DNA from: Ulva prolifera
Lineage: Eukaryota; Chlorophyta; Ulvophyceae; Ulvales; Ulvaceae
Length of the DNA stretch: 64,000 nt
Assembly (NCBI GenBank): GCA_023078555.1
Contig: CM041203.1
Location: 1,073,481 to 1,137,480 of the forward strand
Direction: 5' to 3'
Numbering within the stretch: position 1 is the first letter of the stretch; each line of letters starts with the position of its first letter. Both the position numbers and the translations under genes were made by a program. The notes below the pieces were generated by a model that had not been told where the DNA came from, ran no database searches, and saw nothing but the letters and a program-made list of their open reading frames with translations. Shown in pieces: positions 1 to 11,314 of the stretch.

Positions 1-1726
1 ACGCAGGCGTGCGATTGGCCCGCTCCCTTTTGACGACCTGAGGTGCCTGAATCTGCGAAAGGCTGGCGTGAGCTTTATCTGTCGCGTTCTCGTCACGTTC
101 ATGTTTCAACGCAGGGCAGCAGTGGCGACGGTGGACTCATGCCCCTCTGCAAACCGGCGCGCCACACATGCAGTCCAATCACAGCATGCGACACTGCATT
201 TCCCGGTGGTGCGCACAAACGCTGGTGCCTCATGTGGTGTATGCGCACGTGGCGTCTACTTTTCTCGGCCTTGTGCACAAGAGCATGCTCGATCCTAGCG
301 CTACAGCGCCATGCACACCCACGTAATCTTGCTTGTTGAACGAGCCATGCGACCGCGTGATCAAGGAGGCCTTCTTCTCCCGCCTCCAGTTTGAATGTTC
401 CCATCGACAAACCAATCTGATCAGATGATGAGCCCAAGAGGTGCAGATGTGTGCGTTACGATGCTCTGAAATGCTCTGAAGGGCAGAATAAACAACCGCC
501 GGGCTGCATGATCAGCATGAACAACCTCCTCCTTGAGATTGTATTATATCAAAGGCCCCAGCGACCTCTTCGATGCCTAGGCCGTCTAAATAGACGCCAA
601 ATCAGTCACACAGCCACATGCACGCTGCCAGAGCAGCCATCCAGCCACATGGGTGTGCTCCCTTCGTGAGACGCACTGCTAGCCATCAATCCGCTGCAGG
701 CAAAATCCACGTAACAATAAAGTACATGCTTGATACTTTAGCATGCCGGAGCGCCGTATATGCACAACAGCGAAGGCAGATTCTTGTGTGCAGGCATGTA
801 GAGTGGCCTGAAACCTCCACCTGCAGGCAGCTCACTTACAGGCCCTCCACTCTTCCGGTGGATGCGATGCACTGCATGCAAGAGATCGCCACAGTCCAGC
901 CGAGTCGAGCTCATGAGCTGCTCAGCTGCCCTCTGTTCACCTGCCGTGACAGGCAAAGGATGCCCCGGGGCATCCTTTGCCTGTCATATAGCATCATTTC
1001 AAACAGGCCTGTTTGAAGAAATGATGCTATATTTATTCACCCCGATGCCGCGCCCCTCAGGGCCTAGAGGCTGATCTGGAGCATAGCTCCTGTGTCACAC
1101 GCAGAGTGGAGATTCAATGGTGAATGCAGTGCACGTGTGGTGGCGCCATCCACGGTTCCAAACCCATGTTGCAACAGCCTGGAGCTTATGCGCAGAGCAT
1201 GCTAGTGCGTGTGTCTGTCCATCTGAATTTTTACAATGACCTCCATGCAAGAAAGATCTATATCAAAATTACATTTCTGGCGGAGGACTAATCATCAGTT
1301 CATTGACATGCCACGTGTGGCCCAATGCATGGGTACATAGCATACACAAACAGCTGCTGCCTCTCTCAAGACACCCCCCTGAGACCCTGAAGATCCGGGT
1401 GGCTATGACACCATCGAGGCGTCTACTAGCATGAATCATGACCGGTACCAGTGCCGGCCTGGCCAAGTTGAAGTGCTAGATAGCTAGGCCCTGGCCAGCT
1501 GATGCCACACTCCACCCTCAGCACTCTACAAGTACACTGTCTCCAGCTACACTTTCCACTCCAACCTGAGGCCTGCCAGTGCTTGACAGAAGCATGCTAT
1601 CTGGGTCTACAACCGTGGAGCTTCCAGCTTCCTGGCTAACATGACAAGGACCGCAAGAGCGCCCAGAGTGGCAGCCCTGCATGCGCAGCGAATACCAGTC
1701 ACAGCACTGATGCCAGTCTCAGACTA
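1..1726. other. Intergenic stretch, no gene recognised
   Basis: No open frame here has convincing protein-like composition or exon-type borders. The only strong structure is a pair of adjacent palindromes at 947-1032, listed separately. The right end is the 3' flank of the minus-strand gene that stops at 1727. Confidence 0.5.
947..1032. repeat. Two adjacent long palindromes
   Basis: Bases 947-986 form a perfect 40-bp palindrome with no spacer; the left arm starts TGACAGGCAAAGGATGCCCC. It is followed directly by a second, nearly perfect palindrome at 986-1032, with arms ATATAGCATCATTTC and its complement around an inner palindrome centred on CAGGCCTG. Both could extrude as hairpins or cruciforms. 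No coding frame crosses them convincingly. They could be a fold-back element, a cruciform or replication hotspot, or a small structured RNA; the sequence alone does not decide. Confidence 0.9.
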
Positions 1727-2768
1727 TCAAGCAGGAAGGGTCGTGACAGGTGGCAGCTGCAGCGGCGGTGGGGTCCCGAACTCCTCCACATCAACGTCGA
1801 CGGACAGCGCGGCGGCCACGTCTGATGATACGGTGAGGTAGAACGACTCCTTCGAGCGGCGGTTGCCGAGGGCCAGGAGCCAGGGCGACATCGCCTCGAG
1901 TTCCGAGTCCCAGGTGACGTCGAGGTTGTCCACAACGTCCAGCGCAGACTGGAACGGGAAGTTGACGAGCTTGTTGACGCCCCAGACGGCGGCCTTGGCA
2001 CGGTCGCGGTGGAGGATGACGCGGACGGCCTCGGGGCTCTCGGGGAAGCGGTCGCCCTCATAGTAGTCATGCACCGCGAAGTACCTGCACAGTGAAGTCA
2101 AGTGCAGCCAGTGTATGAATTTTGGATGCTCTGTCTTCACTTGCCCTCTGTTTTGGCAGCCCGGCCATGTGTATGTGCATGTCAATTTATTCAGCATTTC
2201 AATGAATGTTGATTAATTATGCAGTGCTAGCCAGGTGGCGTACCAGTTGGTTCCGGTGGGGCCGAGCGCAGTCGGGACGGTGGTGGCCTGAAGGATGACC
2301 CCCGGGCCGTTGGTCGTCCACACCGGCTCGCCGGTGAAGGTGATGCGGCCGTCGCAGTTCCGGCGGACGTTGACGTACACGCTGTTGACGTCGCGGGTGT
2401 CTCCGGGCCGCGCATTGTTCGCCGACAGGCAGTACTGCCGGCCCTCGATCCTTGTGGCGAACGAGAACTTGGAATCGAGCGGCGTCTCCAGCAGCAACCT
2501 GCGCAGGTGCCGGGACATCAGTGGGGCGTACAGGCGCGATCACAGAATTGTTTTTATGTTGTTTGGCACAAGTAGACACATGCCAGGGACGAGGCAAGGG
2601 GATGCAATGCGACTGCAGTGCATCACTGCCACACAATGGCAGGTGACAAGGGGCAAGCGTGTGCGAGTGTGCGCACCCGGAGGCAGAGCCGATGGCCAGC
2701 AGCTGCAGCAGCGACATGGAGGCGCCCAGGCTCAGGGCCTTCTGCACCATGTTAAAAAACATGCCCAT
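1727..2768 (-). CDS. Hypothetical secreted protein, 234 aa, 3 exons
   Basis: Proposed exons on the minus strand are 2677-2768, 2244-2498 and 2084-1727. The junctions CCGG|GTGCGC...GCAG|GTTG and AACTG|GTACGC...GCAG|GTAC keep the frame and give a 234-residue product. Exon 1 encodes a typical signal peptide: a short N-terminus, then a leucine-rich core (about residues 12-27) ending IGSASG. The mature part has an acidic C-terminal tail (residues DVDVEEF) and a proline-rich end. No catalytic motif or known family was recognised; the composition, with TNWYFAVHDYYEGD in the middle, resembles a small beta-rich extracellular protein. The leader and the clean phase of both introns support a real gene. 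Function is unknown. Confidence 0.6.
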
Positions 2769-3158
2769 GTCTAGAAGGCAGTCGTCAGTCGTTCAACAGC
2801 GGATGCTCCACTCGGCGGTGTTGTTGCAGGGAGCGGCTGTTCTGGAGGCTCGTGATCTGTCAAAAGGAGGTGGTGGCGTGCAAGCTGAAGTGGGACTACC
2901 GTAAAGTAAAGTGGGACTGCTGTGGGCTGAGGTGGTTGGGGATGTCAGTGGATCGATGCTTTTATACCAATTATCCAGCTGCCAATGGCAACGACACGAC
3001 TTGAACGGCCTGGATCAATCTGGAAATCCAGCCCTGGAAGGGGCCAGGGGGTTTCCCTCACAGATCAGAGAGCATGCATTGGAGTGGCACTGCCGCATTG
3101 CATGTGCACAGGGGTGCAGCTCCGATCCAGATCTAGACTGTGTTTCTGTAGGCCCCCT

Positions 3159-3212
3159 TGTGCCTGCCTGTTCACAGCTGTAAGCTGTGCCTGCCTGTTC
3201 ACAGCTGTAAGC
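3159..3212. repeat. 27-bp exact tandem duplication
   Basis: The unit TGTGCCTGCCTGTTCACAGC plus seven more bases occurs twice head to tail (3159-3185 and 3186-3212) with no mismatch. This looks like a recent replication-slippage or repair duplication in non-coding DNA. Confidence 0.9.
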
Positions 3213-3939
3213 TTCCTGCCGATCAGTTAGTCATGAACGGGTCAAGAGCACCATGGTCATCACAAGATCATGGGCTGCTCTTGCCTACAGTTCAGCCCGC
3301 GCCGCAGCGTCCGGACTCGAGCTTAGCCGACTGGCAGTCGGGGAGGCAGCTGCAGGGGCACCGCATAGCAGCACATCGATATCGCAGCTCATGCATTCAC
3401 GTCAACACCGCCCAATGGTAAAGCAATCCCAGTCACACCAGAAAAAACATGAGCACTTGTGTACAGCGGGCCCGATACATCGATATGGCCGGTGCTTGTC
3501 GTGCGTTTCCCTTGCACCGATCCTCCACGCCACTTCCGACTGTGTGAACTTCACAGTGCTTCGGAGGATCAATATTGCGGATCGGCCTGACGTCGCGACG
3601 ACGACGCGCCAGAGGTGCCTAACCCCCGCAAGTGCCTCTCGCACGCAACTCTCTTGGCAGGCGTGTATGCACTTGACGTGGCTACGTAATTTGATGATAG
3701 AGCGTCCACGTGCAGAGCGATGCATGCAGGCTTCACGGTGTACCGCAGCGAGCGGTAGATCTGCGGCGGCACGTGTGCACTGTACACATCCGCACCGGCC
3801 GGTATACCGCGGTATCGCGGAAGATATGGCCATGGGGGGCATCCTTGCGAAGTTCGTGTGAACTCAATTCCGTGTACTCTGTTGCGCATAAAGGCGGAAG
3901 GGCCGCGGGCACATCACGCGTGTGTGACCAGGGGCTCCA

Positions 3940-3975
3940 CCATATATATGGTACTACCACCGTATATGTGGTAGT
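3940..3975. repeat. Palindrome followed by a hairpin
   Basis: CCATATATATGG is a 12-bp palindrome. It is followed after one base by ACTACCAC, a 7-base loop and GTGGTAGT (3953-3975). Both could fold. No neighbouring gene start makes them an obvious operator or terminator. Confidence 0.7.
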
Positions 3976-4665
3976 GCATACACATTGTTGCAATCATGAT
4001 CACCGAAGAGGTGCACATGTAGACAATGCTGTGCCACATGAATGCACACATGAACCTGCAGTATCGTGGAAAATCAAAACATGCGGAGGTGATGCATCGC
4101 CACTATGCGCCCAAGCACCTCCAGGCTGTACAGGTTGGCTGCTAACATTCCACGCCTGCAACGTGTGCTGAACGGCACTGTGTGATGTCGTGATTGAAGC
4201 AAGTGTCAGCCCTGGACATTCCTTGAGACTAGCGAGACTGGGTCTTTACTGAGCTCAAAGGAAGCTGTGCTTGTGGGTCTGAGTTTGGGAAGAGCTATAG
4301 ATGAGTGAGGCATCAGAGAGGCTGGGATGAACGCCACATTAGCAGCTCATCTGCAAATCAGGCCTCAAACAGTGTTCTGAATAGTAGGTCGCTCCCACTT
4401 GACCTGCACTCTTCAAGGGATTTGACTCACGCGGCTGTCGGCATCATCAGTGGCTGTGTGTTGCCTTGTGCGAAGGTATGTGCCAGGTGATATGGTGCAG
4501 ACAATATCAGGTGAATTCTGCAGAGGCTGACAATATGACCATTCGAATAGATGGAGCATTGATGACCTTTCATTTGTGTAGATCTTGTGAAGCTACAGTG
4601 CAAGCACGAGCCAAGTGCATGTGGCTACTCGAGTCATTTGAGTCGAGTGTGCATGATCGACCACT

Positions 4666-5022
4666 TCAGCGAGGTAAATGCCTCTTATATTGAAATCTCC
4701 TTGCACACTTATGCAGTGGCCATGCAGAAATCCAGGACGCAGCTGAAAGGCAACGACGTTCCGGTAATGCGCGCTCCATTGCGCAACAAATGGGAAACCG
4801 GTGCGTTGCCGTGTTGGACAAGCCTGGATCCTGAACCGCGAAACCGAACAGAGGCACATACGTGGCCTTGCCTGTCGATGCCTTCGGCAGATCGCGGATT
4901 CCTTCGAGTATGCGCTTGTCAAAGGGAGCGATGATCCCAATCTGAGGAAGCGGTGCTGCTTGCTGCGTGGCGACCTCGTCCAGCGCTCTTGCGAGGCCTA
5001 TCTCGAACGTCGTGCTCGTCAA
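4666..5022 (-). CDS. Exon-like segment of an unidentified gene
   Basis: The minus-strand frame has ordinary protein character from about 5022 to 4800: TSTTFEIGLARALDEVAT, then a stretch containing IGIIAPFDKRILEGIRDLP and YVPLFGFAVQDPG. After that the composition deteriorates. No ATG starts this frame; an in-frame stop lies just upstream, so if real it is an internal exon with an acceptor at about 5030. No family was recognised and no confident neighbouring exon was found. It could be a gene fragment or pseudogene. Confidence 0.25.
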   Translation of the reverse strand: MTSTTFEIGLARALDEVATQQAAPLPQIGIIAPFDKRILEGIRDLPKASTGKATYVPLFGFAVQDPGLSNTATHRFPICCAMERALPERRCLSAASWISAWPLHKCARRFQYKRHLPR

Positions 5023-6771
5023 GCAGGCATATCTCTAGATACTGGAGCACACGGCAGGTTACCAGCGCCCACATCTTGACGCAGAAGCTGCTCGCTCCAC
5101 ACATGCCGCCGTCTGGAGACTTGCAGTGAAAACAGATTAGTCATAGCTGCAGTTCGTTGTTCCTGATGATGAAAAATATATGACTCTTTGTTCCGTCGAA
5201 ATGGATACAATTCAGCTTGACGCAGCTGGTGCGCAGCACTCGGCGCGCAGCACCGCAATGCACGGATGCCGAACACTGTACGTGGCACGTATTCTCGCAG
5301 GGGACGACACGCCAATGCCGAAGAAACACGACGCTCGCCAGTGCGCTGGACTGCCAGCATATAGTTTTGCTTGAACTGCTGTGTGCAGCTGTGTTCTGAA
5401 TTGCCATGGCTGTTCCCCCGGGCGGGGTGTTAGCTGCAGCTGCAGTACGAATTCACTGGCAAGCAGTGGCACTGGCAGCGACCCGCACCCCGGCAGGCAC
5501 CTTCTATGTCTCACGGACCCTCATCAGACACATATTTTGATGTCTCAGGCCACAGTCTTTGGGCAGGGTACCCTCTGCCAACGGCGTGGCCCGGGCTCAT
5601 CCGGCTCCGGCGGCCCCCGGGGGCCCTCCGGAAGCTGCCATGGCACTGCAGAGAAGAACGTTGAGTTGATTGATCACCGTCCAGTGCAAATTCTGTACAC
5701 GGATTGTATGCACAGTTGTCATAACAGGCGCTGTAGCTGGCTGGCTGACGGGTTTATGTGCACATACAATCGCATGTACCAAGACTGGGTGAAGACGTCT
5801 GAAGCTTCACGCTCGTGTAGTGGCAAGAGGCGGGGTCTGACGCCCCGTACAGCTGCAGACTGGGTCAGCGCCCACTGGCAGCAGAAACCTGGAAGCGCAT
5901 TCCTCCGCCCCATCATGATGTACAGCGGGCCAGCTTAGGAATGTGTTGGTGTGTGTCGCCGGTGGGAGCCAGTGACAGAGCTTCCCGGAGCTGCTGGGGA
6001 GGTCTGGGCTCGGGACCTTCCCAAGCAGCAAGCTCTGGGCGCCCTCATCGCCCGAGCCGGCTCGGCTGTGAGGCAGCATGCATATGTGTCGAGGTGTGTT
6101 CAGGAGTGTGCTACGGCGTGCTTCGCATTTGACTGTACATATGTACATCTTCACGTGAAGAAGCACCATCGGCAGAGCTGCAGGGCAAATGCAGCTCTAC
6201 AGCACGCTGCCATGCAGCGCACCAGCTCGGACACAGTCAGACGGCCAAGAAAGAACAGTCAGTGCCTCCAGGATCAATGCCTGGAGCTTGAGCTTGCACT
6301 TGCATTGCAGTTTGACGCACAGATGGTTACACAAGTAAATCTGCTGAAGCAAACTGTAAAACGCGGCGATGGCGCAAAAAACACCTCAGATGCAGACTTA
6401 TTCAACATGTCTTGATCTCCCCTGATGCGGCCAGTTTCAACTACCATCCCGGTTCCGTCCCGAGCACTGCATCACAACACGGAACCAAAATGCCGTAGAC
6501 TTATTTGATGCCTGTGACGCGCCACTGCAAGGCCTCCTTCCAGGCGACGCAGGCAGCTCCCACGTCACATCCTACTGCAGCGCCACAGCTCACTGACCTT
6601 GAGCTCAGCTGCCAACCCGCCCCACCAACGGGGTGCTATGAATGTGCTATGCCTGAAACGGCGCTGCATGCACAGTTGCGCCCGCGCCTGCCTCACCAGA
6701 AGTCACTTGACCGGCATTGGCATCGATTGCTCGACGCCCAAATGTGGTGTCAACGTTGCCGTTGCGACACT
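5023..6771. other. Weak coding signal only
   Basis: One plus-strand frame (about 5951-6415) reads plausibly in parts, for example GEVWARDLPKQQALGALIAR and QCLQDQCLELELALALQFD. It lacks an ATG, recognisable domains and clear exon partners. Nothing else is supported. Confidence 0.3.
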
Positions 6772-7480
6772 CTACCACTTGCCGAGGCTGAAGAGGGCCT
6801 TGAAGTCCTTGGGTAGGTCGTGCAGGCCGTCGCCGGGGGCGCCCGTCTCGGGGAAGCCGCACTCCTTGAGGCACGCCTGGTCCAGCGCAAACGCCCTGCG
6901 GGCTCGCCTCCACGAGCTGTGCGCCGCTGGCCGCGATGGCCGCCGCGCCGGCGTCGCTGCCGGCGCCGAGGGCGGCGAGGGCGCCGATGACGTTGAGCGC
7001 TCCGGGGTTGCTGCTGGTGAAGGACTGCAGGAAGACGTTGGGGAAGCACTGGCGGTTGTGGTTGTGGTGCAGCAGGCCCTGCGGCACGACAAACACCTCC
7101 CCGGGCCCGACCTCAAACGTGATGTCCTGCGCCGCCCCGTTCTCCTGGGAGATGCCGGCATCCATGGTGCCTGCAAGGATGGCCGTGCTGTCAGAAAATG
7201 CACCAGGGATCTGCGCTGTGTGCCGAGAGTGCTGACTATGCATGCATGGGCACAGCGCACGAGGCATGGAGGCGCACCGAAGATGACGGAGCTCCTAGTA
7301 GAACTCGTTGGCGCGCTGGTGCACGTGGGGCAGCAGGATGCCGCAGGGCTTGAGCACCGTCAGGAACTGAGACTCCCCGGGCTCGGCGAGGGTGGAGAGG
7401 AAGGGGTTAGTGGCCTTGGTGACGCGCTGCTGCAGCACCGCCGCGTTGTCCGTCACCGCCGACACGCCCTGCACAAACAC
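6772..7480 (-). pseudogene. Germin-like / cupin-1 protein, partial and apparently broken
   Basis: The upstream exon (about 7295-7471, after a GTGCAG acceptor) encodes a cupin strand with the metal-site signature LLPHVHQRANEFY, matching the HxH...E of germins. The next block (about 7174-6880) continues with LAGTMDAG, VGPGEVFVVPQGLLHHNH (the second cupin box, with its His) and SFTSSNPGALNVIGAL, typical of germin C-termini. Two problems are visible. After NEFY comes an in-frame TAG with no GT donor at the required place. Near 6895 the frame must shift by one base, in a GGG run, to reach the matching tail ALDQACLKECGFP...LFSLGKW. No signal-peptide exon was found upstream. Germins are secreted Mn-binding cupins. 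This is either a decayed copy, an assembly error or a gene with a non-canonical intron. Confidence 0.6.
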
Positions 7481-7489
7481 CGCCCGCAC

Positions 7490-10400
7490 TCAGCCGCTGG
7501 AGGATGGGGGGGCTGATTGCATCGTGCAAAGGCTGCTACTGCATTTACTTTACTACACTGCATGCGTGCGGCTCGAAGGCGGAGACATGTCATGAACTAT
7601 TCCGCGAACTGGCACATGAACATACACTGACACGCCCTGATCGTACTCATGCTGGGCACTGCCACATCATGCATAAGCACCTTGCAGCAGAGGTGGTCTG
7701 TATACATTTGCTACATCAAGATCGTGCACACGGCAAGCTGCGTGCAGCCGAGACCTCACAACACAACCGAGGCTGGCTGCCCCGCCTCGCTGGGCACTGG
7801 CATCGGCCACACACCCAGACCGCCGGAACACAGGCACCACATTCAAGCCACCCAGCACCATGCAGCAGCAGAGGATGGGCGCTCGAGGTGGTCACAGCCC
7901 CGCTCAAGCAGCGCCCGCGGGCAGGCGCCCGAGGCGAGCTGGCGCCGCTCCTGGCTGTCAGCGAGACAGCGCCTGGATCCGCTCTGCCGCAGTGCACACC
8001 ACGGGGCCCCAGCGTTGGCCACATCCGTGCAGCCGCGTCACAAACCCATCCCAGCGCACCGGTGCATGCATGAACGCGAACTCTTAGCCATATTTCCCGC
8101 ACAACGGTTGTGGTTGCGCCGTGAAGTACATGGCTTGGAGTGCTCTGCCACAGCACGGACCATCGGCCGTCGCATCTCCAGGCCCCTCTAACGTTGGCCT
8201 TGTTAATACGCAGCGTCCACGATCGGAGTGCCCCTGAAGCCATGCATGGGGAGTGAGCCCGTCTGGACGAGCGATGCCTTGTGGATCCCATGAGCATCTG
8301 CGGTCTCTTTGCATTTGAGCTTAGCGATGTGGCTAATTGCGCGTTGTAGGGCAGCTGCCTGGAGCAGACTTTCCTACAGAGCATGGTGGCAGAGCTCAAG
8401 GCCGCGGAGTCCGGCACAGGCCGCCTGCTGTGAGCTGGTGGATGCATGACGGCTTGCACCCGAGTCTATGCTGGCGTGATTGGAAGGGCTCGTGCAGTTT
8501 GGGCTGCATCGGGTTGGCTGCGTCGGGTTGGCTGGATCGCATGCAGCAGGTCGAGGGCTGCTCTGCCCCCACGGGATGCTCTGCTCCTTCAGCCTGCTGT
8601 GTGCACCGACGACATTCATAGTACCAAATACATCTCCGCCCGAATGCATGGATGTGAGCCGTTGATGATGTATACGTGCAAGGCCAATCCTGCAGCTGAT
8701 AGTCAATGCTATTCGTGAAACTGTCGCGGCTATTGCATCATAGGATGGTGAGATCCCTTTAGGGCATAGGGACGGAGATTTCGTCACGGAGTGTAGGCTA
8801 CACGCCCGAGCGTTGCTGAGTGGTGCGGAGGGACCTCTTGTGAGGCCCGACCAGATCTGGCGTGGAGCTTTTCCTATGTCATTCGCTAGGAGGCTCGCCA
8901 TGATCCGCGATCTGCAGTGATTGCTGATCAGATGGCGCCTGCGTTGCGGACACGACTGCTCTATCTTTGGGAGGTAGCTGCGTTTCAACGCATCGCCTTT
9001 TGCGGGTGCTGTTTGGCAGGCTGCACGCATACTGCCGCACCCGCGCAGTTTCAGTGGAACCTTTATAACAAACTCGCAAAATTTTGCCGATGCATAAGGC
9101 AAAGGTGATCGCCCTTCACCAGCGCTGGCATTGCTGACCGGGTGCTGCAGCGTGAGTCATCTTCAGCGCCTCAGATGCCACAACCGATGAGGCCAAGCTC
9201 ATATCACACCTATCGCAGTTCAACACACTTTGCGTAAAATTTGGATGTAACAAGTTGGGATGGACCGTCAGGCTGAGGTGAGGATACGGAGCGGGTCCAC
9301 GCATGCCCAGGCACGGAGGGGCGGCACAGAGGGACCGCGAGCCAAGCCAGACGACGGAAGCTTTGGAAATTGATAGGTCACTTGTGATCGATGCCTTCCG
9401 TTTCTCGCTTCACTGCAGCGATAGCTGAAAATTACGCGAGAAACGATGCTGCACTACGTGCGAGAACATGCGGAGTGACATAGAATTTCATTTCGTGTTA
9501 AACACGCATTGTCAACGTTTTACGCCCCGTTGGTCAACAATCTACCGCAAATGAACCGTTCAGAGTTCGCCAAGCGCCTGGTGCGAGTCTATCCGGTCGA
9601 AACGCGTCCAGGCCACGGCAGCCCACCGGTTGAAGTTTACTGCTTCACCGAGCTAAAATTGGTCTCGGGCCTCTTTGTCAGGGCTCTCTTTTCTTCTTTG
9701 GCCCAAAAAGCATTCATCTTGTGTAACAGGCCACCATGTGCGGCTCGTCCGAGTCGCGATGTCCACCGAAGCCCGTCGAAGGAGTGTCCAGGATGCGCAA
9801 GCTGCGCAACAGGAGGAGCTCGTTTGTCTGGCACTTGCGTTTGTGGCTCATCGCGCTCAAATGAGCCTCGTTGCGGTCACACCAACCTGCCATGACGCGG
9901 CATAGCTCTAGCGGAGCCCGGTCACATGCATTCACAGCGATAGTTGCTCGCGCTACGTTAAAGCCTACTTGGACATAAAACCCAGGGACTTCGGGCGACT
10001 AGAACTGCTCATGTGTCTTGAGGTTGTCTCCTTCTGGCCCTGCGCATGTCTTGGCAGCCTCTCAAGTAGCACAGTATTCACCTGGCTCCAAGACAGATAG
10101 ATCCCGATACCTTCGCAAGCACCCGCCAAAACATTAAGATTTGACCATGAGTGGTATGCTGCTTTTGCTTTTGTCTGACGGTCGCTGCATGCGTTTGCAG
10201 TGTTACGCCCGATAGTTCAGGGCAGGCTTTCACCAGTGTGGGCGCGGCGACTTACAGCGCCTGTGAAGCTGTCTGACAGGCTAAATTGCACTTAATGGTT
10301 CTAAATTTTGGTTTTTGGGGGTGAGAATATCGGTACTGACGTTTTGCCCAGATCTTCCCGGAGCCACGTCACATCCCATACATCTGCTACGATCCCCTTG

Positions 10401-11314
10401 CAAGGTCGTGCGCCCTTCCGAGCAGTTTAAAAGTGTGTCTGAATTCGTGTCTAAGCAATGCGAGCAACCAGAGCTCCGGTTGTGACCATGCGTGCTGGAC
10501 GGGGAAGCCCAGTCGCGTTTAACAAGTCACGTCGCAGTTAGCGATCTTGCCTGACGACAGTGTGACAAGTAAATATATACTTGTACGTTAGCATGGTGCC
10601 ATTAGCCAGTGCCAAATCGGCATCAACAGCAAGCAGCGCTGGACATGCTGGTAACGCGCAAACAGCAATTGCAGCACCTTGTCCGACTTTTACACTGCTC
10701 CGACCTTACAGTATGTAATTTCTAGTTGATAAAACTCTACTGCGCGACATGTCAAGGACGCCTCGTCAAGGTGCCCAGCCGTCGTGTGCGTGGAGATATT
10801 GGCCCACTTGCATTGCGACCGAAGGCCAGCATTTGCGGATACGCACGCAACCGCTGCCAAACAGGTCAAATTGGGATCTCTGTGGTTTCTGAATTTGTGG
10901 GAATGTGTTAGCTGGGATGAATGCCGATCCCGTGCCGATGTCCCGCCCAAGCTCGGCCTTCTCGTGAAAGCTCGAGCTGAGCTAGGCATGCGTGTTTACT
11001 GCATCTGACACAGTGTGATCAGAGATAAGAAATTCTCTGGGTCACACATAAATACCGATGCTGCTAATGTTGCGACCTTCTATCATTGCCTGTGAGCTAT
11101 CACTGGCTGGCGCGAGACCTGCCTGAGATGTTTTAGTATGTTTCAGCGTTGGCAGTTAAACAAACCAGCATAACTCTCGTCATCTGCTTCAGTTTCGTGC
11201 CTGCTCTTGTGCAGATTGGTCGTGGCGCTTTGGCGCTGCGTTGTCACGGGATTGCATCCTGTAGCCACACGTCCTAGTCATCACATGGTATCCTGTAGAC
11301 ACCCGCGCCTGAAA
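7490..11314. other. Long gene-poor stretch
   Basis: Several open frames exist, including minus 8374-9102 (242 codons) and minus 7716-8459, but none has a recognised domain or convincing splice partners. The minus frame around 8650-8910 has some protein-like texture (MASLLANDIGKAPRQIWSGL) and might be a mobile-element remnant. A plus-strand segment at 9551-9660 (RVYPVETRPGHGSPPVEVYC) could be an isolated exon. From 9900 to 11100 the DNA is less GC-rich and nothing was seen. Confidence 0.35.

Larger units (their letters stand above)
2769..4665. other. Intergenic stretch with a tandem duplication and hairpins, no gene recognised
   Basis: A 202-codon open frame on the plus strand (3253-3861) has neither family resemblance nor splice-type edges and is treated as chance. 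A 27-bp exact tandem duplication lies at 3159-3212 and AT-rich hairpins at 3940-3975. The left end should hold the promoter of the secreted-protein gene that starts at 2768. Confidence 0.4.

Noticed and set aside
3253-3861. 202-codon plus frame
   Set aside because: No family, no splice-type edges, Cys/Arg/His/Thr-rich random-like composition.
7716-8459. 247-codon minus frame
   Set aside because: No domain, low-complexity Ala/Ser/Arg composition, and no link to the cupin exons downstream.
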